From: Macropodus opercularis
Lineage: Eukaryota; Chordata; Actinopteri; Anabantiformes; Osphronemidae
Assembly (NCBI GenBank): GCA_030770545.1
Contig: CM061105.1
Location: 5,997,001-6,061,000, forward strand
Reading direction: 5' to 3'
DNA: 64,000 nt
Below the pieces are notes generated by a model. That model did no database searches and was not told the DNA's origin. It saw only the letters and a program-made list of their open reading frames with translations. A program made the translations under genes and the position numbers. Shown in pieces: positions 1 through 11,066 of this stretch. Numbering within the stretch: position 1 is the stretch's first letter; every line of letters starts with the position of its first letter.

Positions 1-171
1 GCATCCATTTTGTTCCCAGACAGTTCGGCCTGTCAAAGGCCTCCGTGCTGGTTACCGACCTGCAGCCGGACTCCAACTACAGCTTCACCGTCGAGAGCCA
101 GAACGGAGTTTCCGACTTGAGCCCGACGCCCAGAGGCTCGGTAGTGATCAACGTCACCACGTCACAGACAG
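1..171 (+). CDS. epha4-like: EphA4-like exon (partial): end of FN3 domain 1
   Basis: The window opens inside this exon; the first full codon is 3-5. Residues 1-56 run from IHFVPRQFGL to NVTTSQT and match the second half of the first Eph FN3 domain, including the conserved NGVS-LS turn. Asn25 (NYS) and Asn50 (NVT) are N-glycosylation sequons. The exon ends at ACA-G with a gtgagg donor at 172, phase 1. Eph genes usually encode FN3-1 in one exon of about 336 bases, so roughly half of it lies upstream. Confidence 0.9.
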
Positions 172-2981
172 GTGAGGACACAAAGGTCATGTCACAAATA
201 GTTTGACTGAATGATTTTGTTTAGATGTGATGGATTTACTTATTATTTTACATTAAAGCTTATATATTTTCAAATTGTCTGCTATTTGCAGCGCTCTCAC
301 CAATATTGTAGTACGCTGCTGTTACACTTTCACTGCTTTAGCCTCTGCTGTGCTGCAACACCGATACCACAGAATGACACCTCTGCATGCACATGTATAA
401 TCAGCGTGTGGGACTATGTGAAACTGGTGCTGAGAGAGGCGTGAATAACAGGGCGGTGATGACTAATAGGCATCGTACTACATCTGTGGGGGCTGGAAGG
501 TGAAAGAGGTGTAGGAAGTTGTTAACCTCATTAAGATTCCCACATGTCACACGCTCTGCCGATAGCTACACTATGTCACTCGCATCTAGACACACACACA
601 CACACATGAGCGAGCGTGAAGCCGCTGGGTGGGAGGAAGCCACTGTGGGGTATGCACATTTAGTACCTCGAGCGACTCGCACGCTTGTGTGACACGTAAC
701 GCGCGGCGCACAAGGCGGCGATCGCACGTGTGGAAAACACCTCGCAAGCGTTCTCGTTAGCGAGGTGACGCGCACATATGGCTCTTCTCCTTCTGAACTG
801 TACTTTTTGCTCTGGGATTTCATCGCTTCAGTCATTTTTTTTTCTCTCCCACCCCCACAGTGAGCGTGGTGCTGAAGGAGAGGCGGAGCAAGGACAGCGT
901 GACTTTGGCCTGGCAGGGTCCAGAGAGACCCAACGGAGTGATCGTGGAGTATGAGGTCATCTACTATGAGAAGGTGAGAGAGGGCGAGAGACATATGCTG
1001 TACATTCACTTAAGGGACCTCCGGCTGAACCAGTGTGGCTTTGTTGGAGTAGTTCCTCATATTATAAAGATTATAATCATTTCCTCTGGTGGAGAGGGAT
1101 GAGTCAGTTCAGTTAAGTTCTGAGCTAACGTCTCACCGTGTTGTAACTCATTTCTTGTCAGACATTTCTGGTTGACAAAGCCTTTATCAAAGTAGAGAAC
1201 GTGACGGAGTGAGCGTCTCCGAAGCGTCAAACTGTTGCTTTACGTCTGCCAAATCATCGCTTTTACAGCAAAGTGTGAAGTCTCCTGTCGTTCGCCCAAC
1301 CTACGAGTTGCCTGGGCTGGTGAGGATGCGAGTTTCCAGCCGCAGGGCATGTGTGTGATGACTTCTTCATCCCAAACATCTTGTTCTCAGCTCTTCAGTC
1401 TCGCTGTGTCTCCGTCTTCGTTGCCTTATCGCTCCCGTCTCCCCTACTGCTCCCAACAAGCCAATTAACCGCACATCTGTCCAACAAACCTCGTAAAACG
1501 CGGTTAAGGTGATGAAATTAAGCCGGTGGGGGGGGGGCGTGTTGGCAGTCGTCAACAGTGAAACAGTGTTAATCCGTGTTGTAGAGTGTCTTCTATTAGG
1601 TAGAGTATCAGCCTCTCTGCAGGGAATCTGCAAGCTTACTGACAGACACACTTATTCTTTATTCATCCTCCCAGTCACACACTCCCCCTGACGAGGTAGT
1701 CGAAGAACGAAGCGGAGCAAAACTAGGGAAACCACATATTGGCAGGTGTAGGCAGGATAAAGTTGGTGGGACTTGACGTGTGCTCGTTTATAAGTGGTCC
1801 AGTGATGAACAAATGGAAACCTAGTGAGGTGTATCTGTGAGGTTTCTGTTTCTGCTCCAGTCTGTCCGCTTCAGTACAACACTTCATTGCTCTGTGTTTA
1901 ACCGCTCTGGAGTGCATCCATATTTTCTTTTATCCACAACCATTTTATATTGTATCAACACATCATCAACAAAACCAAAGCGTTTAATTCTCCTGTTTCC
2001 TCCATGTTTCGTGTGCTGCAGAACCAGCGGGAGCAGAACTACACTGTTTTGAAGACTCGCTCCAACATGATGACAGTAGATGGGCTGAAGCCAGGAACCA
2101 CCTATGTGTTCAGGGTCCGGGCCCGGACCGACGGCGGCTACGGGAGCTATGGGGGAGAGATCGAGCTGGAAACCAGCCACGAAGGTAAAGGAGCAAACAC
2201 CTGACATCGGTTTATGTAATCAACATTTCTTTACCTTTGTTTCTGTTTTAACCTGAAATAACAAAGAATGGCGCAGTTGAAGAAGCGTGAAGATTAACTC
2301 CTTAAGAATAATATAGAGTCTGCTTCATAGTTTAAACCTATCCGTCGCAAGGTTAGAAAATAAAACGGTTTTCATCATCTGATTTCTTCAGTTGTGCTGT
2401 CAGACAGAGACACACGTGAACCAGTGAGTTCAAAGCATCCCAGAACACTTAAAAAGGTAAAAACGAGGCAACTCTGCTTTACAAGCACCAAAAGAAACAG
2501 CAAAACGTGTTCTTTTAAATCGTAATTGATTCCCACAGAGCACTGGAGCAAAAGTCTGAAATCGTGAAGTCAAAAAGAATTCAAAACATGTTTGGGGGGG
2601 GTATCTCGCAGCCACCAGGTGAATTAGTTCAACCTGATTGGACGTCTCACTGCGGTACCTGGACGACAGCCGTCCTGTTCTGTACCTCAGCCGCCTGCTT
2701 TCATTACGGCTTCATTAGACGCTCTCAGATTTTCTGCTTTATAGGTTCTGTATTGCGCTCGTCAAAGTGATCACACTCTTCATAGACACGCAAGCAGAAA
2801 GGCATGAATCATCTAATGTACAGTGCTTTATGGATTATGTACAGTAGCGTACAACACAGGTGCGGATTAACATATAATTACTCAATAATCAATAATTCAA
2901 AGCCAGGCAGCTCACGTCGATGTTCTCAAATCAGATCGCTTTTATGAATTGTTAAAGAAAGGTGTGTGTGTGTGTGTGTGT

Positions 2982-3012
<31 letters not shown>

Positions 3013-6000
3013 CTCTGTGGCTGCCCAGGGCCATTCATTTGTCCTTTCATCACACACACGCGCTCATATATATACAGTATAGTGTACGTACACACAGGCA
3101 CGCGTGTGCGCTCATGCTTAGCTTAGCCGGATAAATGGGGCATTTGTTTTGAGTAATGGCTCGATTGGCGCTGCGTAAAAAATCGATGCATCTTCGCAGA
3201 AAGTTCTCGGCGGCAGCCTTGTTATGCGCTGTGTTAACACATCCATTTGGACAGCGTGGCGGGAGTGGAACGGCTCTTACGTCCACTACCATACCCTCGC
3301 TGGGAGAACACTTTTCATCAGGGACCTGACTTGCTATTCCTCCCTTGTTCTCTTTTACAACACTGCAGCCTCTTTTTCAACCCCTGCCTCGTAGTCCTTT
3401 GCCACCATCGATCATTCACCCTGCCTCTTTCTCTCGCTTCTCGTGTCTCTTGCCATCATCCCTCCACTCCCAGTTTCATTTCATCCTCCTAAACGGCCGC
3501 TTTATTAATTCACCCCTTTCTCTCTGTCCGCCGTGTAGATGTTTTGGCTATCGGGGATCCTAACCAGTCCACCATCCTGGCTGTGTCCATCGCTGGGGGA
3601 ATTGTGCTCCTCATCTTCCTGGTGACTTGCTTCGTTGTCAGCGGCCGGTAGGTTACATGCAGAGGTGAAAGGTGATAAATGAGGATGAAGAAGGCTCTTG
3701 TGTGTACATGTACACACAAGAGCCGCTCGGGCTCCCTCACACGTGGTTGTGCCAAAGTGCCTCCTAATTTAACATTTCTACTGCTGCCAAAAGCCGCAGT
3801 AAGGGCCGCGTTGTTTTGGACCCGCCGCGGCGCGATCGCTCTCTTTGAAGGTTAGGCTGCTGTTAATGTTCCCTCCAAGAAGGCCCGACGACGAGGAGCA
3901 GATGAGAGGGGGAACGGAAAATAAAAGGCGGCCGATTGGCGAGAGGCGAGAAGATGAAAGGAGCGCAGCGAGGGGAGATACGGACGCGGAAGAAAGCGAC
4001 GACGGCAAGAGGGGAGACGAGAGGGAGAGAAAGGGATGACAGCCGCCTATGATTTACCGTGCCCGTAACTAAACGTTTTACCTTCATGAGCTCCGACTAG
4101 ATTAGCCACATGTTAAGAACCACGCACGCGCACAGACACGCACACACTAATGTGCACAGTAAAAACATTAGTATTGATTCAGGTGATTGCTTATCAGGCT
4201 GAGTGCTCTATTCGCTATTGACTAGGAGGGATGTAATCAGCGGAGGTGCACGCACACAGTCACTGCAAATGAACAGGAACACATCAACGTTTTTTTTAAT
4301 CAGAGGGGAATTATGAGGTTGTGCTTGTAAGAGGCGAAACAACCTGTTAAACATAGTGCACTGTGAACACACCGTGGCACAAACACACACTCGACTAATC
4401 AGGTTTCACAGGCTGGGGAGGCGTTAACTAGGTTTTACAGTGGGGTCGATGCACCGCCATCAATTTCAGGGTCTCTCTCTCTGATTCTATCTATCTTTCT
4501 TCCATTTAGCGGAGGGGACGCTTGGGAGGAAGTAGTGTTGATTACGGCTTTCTATTAAACAACATCTGTCCAAGTGTGCGTGCGTGTGGGGGGGTGTTGG
4601 TGCATTTAGGTGCGCGGCGTGTTTGGGGGAATGAGGAGAGGATCAAAGCCGCATCTCCAGAGAAACAAATGCAGGGGAGGTCAGGGCGGAGACAGATGGA
4701 CAGACGCAAGCGGAGGGGCGGGGGGGGGGAGAACCGAGTGGGAGGGGAGGCGTTCAGGAGAAGAATGTTTGTGCCACTCGAGAGCCACGTTTTAAGACGG
4801 TGAGAAAGATGGAGGGATGGATGGAGGTGTGTCATCCGTCAGGTTCAGACGGATTTTGTGGGGGCGGGACTAAAGGTTGTTGTCCATACCTGGCTGCCTT
4901 TCATCTGTTGCATCACGTCTGTTCTCTTCCGCTCTCTGTTCTCAGTTCACCCTCCTCCTTCGACTTTGCTCTCGTCTATTGTTTATTCATTTTGTTTTGG
5001 CTTTCGCAACTTTCATTTCCTGCTCCGTCCGTGAAAGCTTTGTTGGGACGAGCGCCCCTCCTGTCCATGAGGACAACGATTTCGAAGTCGAACTGAGACT
5101 GACACAGGGAGTCAGCTAGAGTTGAGCCCTTTTTCTCCCTAAATGCCAGCTGTTTAAATCATTTCCCCGATAATCACTAGACTGGAGAGAGCGAGAGGTG
5201 CTGGGCAGCTTTTTGTTCTTGCTCTACACCTAGTTCAGCCAATGAATCGAAAATCCAGCCTGGATTTTTTTTTATTTTTATCACTGTGCTATAAAATAAC
5301 GCTGTACAGTGCATATACCCGGACAGGCGCACGCACACTCCCTGCAGTCTTTGCTGGCAGGGCACTGAGCAGCTATGCCTCATAAACGGGCTGATTTGCA
5401 GGCCATTCTGTTCCGTCCTCGTCTCGTTTAACAAAGTGCTGTTGTGCTATTGTTACCGCAGGAGGGAAAACATGAAAAAATGTCACAATCGCCTTCCACG
5501 CAGCGCGGCGCTGACAAATCACAGCAGTTATTGCTGCGTGTGTGTGCCATTATTGCTCGGCGAGTACGGCCGCGCGTGTGAAGTCTGGGGTTTTCGGCCT
5601 CCCGAGGGTGCTTTGGCAGCCAGGCAGGCAGGTGCGAGCGATGGGAAGCTAGGAAACGACTGGCATAGCCGTGGATTCAGCAGATGGCCTTTCACTCAGA
5701 GCGCGCTCTCCCCTCAGGTCCTCGCTTTCTTTCGCTCCTTGTTAAACACGTTACAGCTTCTGCCTCCCAGCACCTGTATGTATGTTTGAGTTGTGGGTGT
5801 TTTTTTGGCCTGCAGGTTTTTATCTGTTTCCACCGTTTGTTGTACAGTTGAGAAGAATTCTCAGCAGGTCAAGGGTCACAATCTGTCAAAGAAAATGAAA
5901 AGCTGAAAATAATCCACAGGATCCAAAATGTTACAGCATAAATTCATTCTGTTTTTCAGTGTAACACAAAACATAGATTCACTGACCAACAAACAACAGA

Positions 6001-9000
6001 GCGACGCAACACAATTCCTGAGCAGAGTTTTGAATAAGAAGCATGAAAACCAAAAGTGAGATGTCGTTACGGCGATGCTGATTCCAGCAGAAAGCTTTCT
6101 TGCCAACAGCTTCAGCTCCTTAACACAGTAGCGCGTCCTGTCGACGTGCGTAAGCTCTTTTACCTCCGCAGCGTCTGTTGCGCGGCCCGGGGTTATTCTT
6201 AAAAACTTAATGACACAAACGAGAAGAGGAAAGATGGAGAGCAGGCGGGTGGAGGGGGCGCAGCGCAGGTGAGGACGGTTTTCCACCGCCAAGCACGGGA
6301 AGGGTTTAAATGAGCCACGTTTGCCAAATGTTACTTAGAGTATATTCGGTGGTTACTTTGCTACAGCACCAATAAAGATCTGGCGGCCAAGGGATTGTGG
6401 GTATAACAATCTGGGAGAAAGCAGGCCAGCGTGGGAGGACGGTGACGTGTGTAGTGTCATTAGGCAGGTTTTTATTTGTCCTTGGCGCTTCGAGCCAGCA
6501 CAGAATGCCCACAAAGCAGCTTGCAGAGACGCGACGCTACGCTAGGTGCCGCAGGTGCGAAACTGTTTCGCGCGTGCTTTATGCAAATGAGCAGATGTTG
6601 CAGCGAAATTGATCGAACGTCCGATAAGCGCCAGACAAATGCAAAAAAAAAAAAAGGGTCTACGGGGACGAGATTTTAAAAGTTTATGGCGTATTTAAAT
6701 GCGTTTGTCAGCTCCGCGCGCACGTACGCAACACAGGCAGACATGTTGGGCTCAGGACCTAATCGAGTTGTGTCGGTGCTGTAACATCGTTACAGGCATT
6801 AGTTTCACACTGAATATAAAGATACACTTCACCTAGCGATGTGGATGACACGCTCCTCTGCTCTCGCTCTCTCTTCACACCTTCTCTCCTTTGACCTTCT
6901 CACCCGGTTGTTAAAAATGCAGCTACATTACACCAATTACCACATCTCACATTACCCCTTGTCCTCCTTTCCTTTCCTTTCCTTTCCTTTCCTTTCCTTT
7001 CCTTTCCTTTCCTTTCCTTTCCTGTCCCTTCCCCTTCCGTTACCACTCTCTTTAATGAGCGGCAGCTAAATGAAATGTTTCCAAACAGGGCGTTAATGAA
7101 AAATAGACAGATTTATTAGTCATAACTCTTGGGCTAATCATTTCCCCTTCCTAATAATTAGCCCGAGCTGAGTAAATCTTTTTACACTGTGGTCACAGCG
7201 TGCTGAGCCGGTGCCAGACATGTCCAAGACGGAGAGAGCGAGAGAGGACTAGAAAGCAACACAGTAGTGATCCTGAACGCTCTATTACAGTCAAAGTTAG
7301 TTTTTTTCATGCTGTTTTGACTCATGAAAACAGCGTGAAGACTTAATGTAATTAATTATCCACAATCAGCTTCTATACACATCATCGTTTATTAGCATGC
7401 AAGCAGTGAACGTTGTTTTTGTTTTCCAAGTTTGGTGCACGAGGCTTAATTTCGCTGCGAAATAACAAGACGAGACTTTGTCCCATTGATTTGATTCACG
7501 GTAATTATTTTTTATTTAATAGCTTGATATTAAATAGAATCACGATTATCATGAGTAATGACGAGAGCCGACACCCACAGCGGGTGTGGGTGTGTGTATA
7601 CGCTGTATGTCTGCGAGCTGAGGATAGATGTGTCATTTCATTGTGTCATGCCGCGGGGGTGACTAATGATTTACTGATTTCATTTTTCTAGTCATTCTGA
7701 TTAGCAGTGGGAAAATAATGTGGAGAGGCAGGAAATGAAACGGGAGAGGAGAGAGGGGAAGGAGGAAGGCGAGAGGAGAAGGGAGGAACACAAGGCTCAT
7801 TTTAGCCTCCACGTCTCACCCTCTGACTCCTCCTTGTCTCCCAGTGTATCAATTCCTAGTCTCCTGCAGCGTCTAATCCTATAAAAGGTGTCCAGTCATA
7901 TAAAACAAGCAGGGTGATAGCACACACTTTATTAGCTCTGTTCACATCGCAGTCTAACATCAGTACAAGGTTATTCACTCACATCTCTCTGCCTGTGTCA
8001 CTAACACACGGCTCTGTCTCTGCTCTGTCTGAGCTCTGCCCCACTTTACCACTGCCCACATTTACCCCATTCTCTCCCCACGGTGCTTCAAATGCGTCAT
8101 CAGAGGACATAGGAGTAATTCTCTTATTACGCATCATTTATTATCAGCTCTGCCCGGTGCTGGCGATGTTTTCTCTCCCTAACCTGGAGTCAGACTGAGG
8201 GGAAACGCAAGCCGAGATCCAGCCTGAAGCGAATAGACCAATGAATGAGGGGGTTGCGTGTTTTTTCACCCCTTCCTAGGCCAGAGCTCTGGAACACCTG
8301 CGTGGGATCTGGTGTCATGTTAGTTGTGCTGTAGAAATCAGGCCTGAGGGCGGACATGTTTAGAATTATCACTCTGTCTCTTCAGCCCGTGAACATGATG
8401 TCTGAGTGGTTGCATCATTCTGTTTTTGCAGTTTTGTCCATCACCTGATGGAGGAATAGTCTCTGTGTGAGTTTCACGTGTTCGCGTTATGTAACCTCTG
8501 TTTTCCTTGGTTTCTTCCCAGGGTAAAGTGAACTGAATGATATTTTTTGTTTGAGTCCTGTTTCGCGTGCGCCTTGTGACGGACTGTCTGTGTCTTCCAC
8601 TCTGTCGCTCCTTCACAGCTAACGATCTGAAGCCGCGCTTGGTGACTGACGCGTCTCTGTGTGTTAATCCGTCCGTCAGCTCTCTATTTCTGTGGCTTTG
8701 TCTATTTCTAGTCTGCGAGAGCGTTGTAATTTGCTGCTGCGCCGCTGGTGTTAATCCTCCATCCAGGATTCAGCCTCCCTGCCCCTCTTTGTATCAGTTT
8801 TACATCTCCCTCCTTTTTTTATTCTACCCTCTTCTTCTTCTTACGTCTTCTGTTGGCTCGTGTTGTTGCAGCACCGAGGCCTTTTCTGTCCACGTCCCCC
8901 TGTGTTATGTGGAGTTTCTGTTCCTACGGCTGCCTCTCTTTCTCTCTCCTCACTCTCCCCGTTCGACTGATTGCTTGTTAGTTGGTATGCAGGCTTGGAC

Positions 9001-10606
9001 CCCCCATTGTGTGTTCTTGTCTGTCAGCACTCTCTCTCTCTCTCCCTCTCTCTCCTCGCTCCTTCCCTCGCTTCCCTTACTTCTCTTTATTTCAATCAAA
9101 TAACAGCGAGAAAAGAAGGAGGATGGAGGATAGATAACCGGATGAAAGCAAGAGAGAGAGAGAGAGACAGAGGATGTGTAGTTTGGTTTTTTTTTTTTAT
9201 TATTTAAAGGCAGAATTAAGAAAGAATAAAACACCCGAGCAGCAACAGACTGAAAGGGAGAGGAAAGTGGGGGCGGGGCGACAGTAATATATGGATGGAG
9301 TTCTGTGAAGGTGGAAGCTTGCTAGAATGACAAATGGGTCTCGAGTGACAGAGTATTATATTAAAAAGTAAATTGATATGCAAATGTGGAGTGTGTGGCT
9401 TTGGAGGACAGGGATAGCCTGTTGTCCTCACTGAAGTGGAACAGAGAGAGAGCAGACAGAAAGGTGAGAGCCCCGGCTGTGATACTGATATCACAGCCCA
9501 TTAGTGTGTGTGTGTGTGTGTTTGGATGACTAGTGCAGGTGTGTGTACTTTAAGTGTGTGTAAATATCTGCGTTGTGTGTTTCCGGAGCGGAGTACAGGT
9601 CTTTTCTTCTCTCCTGCTCCAGTTCAACAGTGTTTGAAGGCTCGCTGTAAAGTAAATACCCGCAACGCCCTAATCAATAGCCGCTCACCCACAGTCGTCA
9701 CGTCGTGAGAAGAGCCGCTGCACAAAACTAAAGTGCAACCGCAAAAGCCATAATGAGGTGCATCGCAGCCAGAGCCTCTCCGTCAAATTCCAACATCGTG
9801 CTGCCGATTTGTTAAAACACCAGATTTGGACCTACGGGCTGAAGTGCGCTCTCAGGCCAGAGAGGGTTAATCAGTTAAATGATCCAGCCCGTCTCGTGTC
9901 AGTGAAGGCTTTTTGGATGAAGTGAACCACAACTACTAAGAAAATATATAAAAATCTCACCACAAAAAAGTCCAAAGCAGCCGTTTCCAAGCTCTTTCAC
10001 GTATCGCATGATGCTCATCATGCTGTCAAGCGGTTCTAGATGCTCAAATGTGAATTTCAAAATACGCCCTGACTTGAACAGTTTGGATGGAAAGTTCAAC
10101 ACGATCACGTTGCTTAACACAAGCTTAGGAACATAAATCATGTTTCAGACAGCAGGAGAGAACGTTTTGACAGTAGAGTTTTCTCCCATAGGTTTAGTGT
10201 GAATGTTGCCAATTTAAATAAATCTTTGCTGCAAAACCTATTTGGTATTTAAATTTAAATCAATGTGAATCAAGCTAAATAAGCGTATTAGTGTAATAGT
10301 AACTAATATGTGATAGTTGACCCTTTAGGGAACAGACACAGACACTGATCAACCAGAAAAATAGGCCATTAACATGGATTAACTGCAAGTGAGAATAATA
10401 CATAAAAGTGTTTGATTATACTAAAAAACAATTTGCTCTGGTGTGTTTTGGTGTCACTGCCATAAGTTGCTGGTTGTAATGTGCTAAAACTGACATAAAT
10501 ATAATTATTAAAACCACACTTGGCTTCACCATGTCCACAGAGGCTGCAGCAAACAAATTACAGGTCAGCTGCGTGTAGTTGAAGGTATTAAATGAAATAT
10601 TGCTTT

Positions 10607-10662
<56 letters not shown>

Positions 10663-11035
10663 CTCCGTTGTCAGGGGAGAAACAAAAGCTACAGCCATGT
10701 CAGGTTTTGGGCCATGTTTAAGACTGCAGCGCTAATGATTCATGACATTTCTAACTGCAGAGGAGAAACAAGTCGCTGTGTAATTACTATGGAAATGTGT
10801 TTCCCATCAGACACACACACTCATATGCAGCCATGCACCAGTGCAGACACACACAACAATAAAACACACATCCAGCAGTAATGAGGAAAGTTTTTTAGTT
10901 GTTTTTTTTTGCAGAGCATGCACACATGCTCACATCTGCGTCTGCGTGGGCGCGGGCCCTCGCGGGATTATCACACTTGGAGCAGAGGTGTGACCCACGT
11001 CCCTATTCCCCATATGTTCGGGACACATGCCCTGG

Positions 11036-11066
<31 letters not shown>

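Noticed and set aside
8..19. Acceptor-like sequence (ttttgttcccag) suggesting an exon start at 20
   Set aside because: The frame is open from position 3 and reads IHFVPRQFGL, matching the conserved Eph FN3-1 sequence before this point, so the bases are coding.
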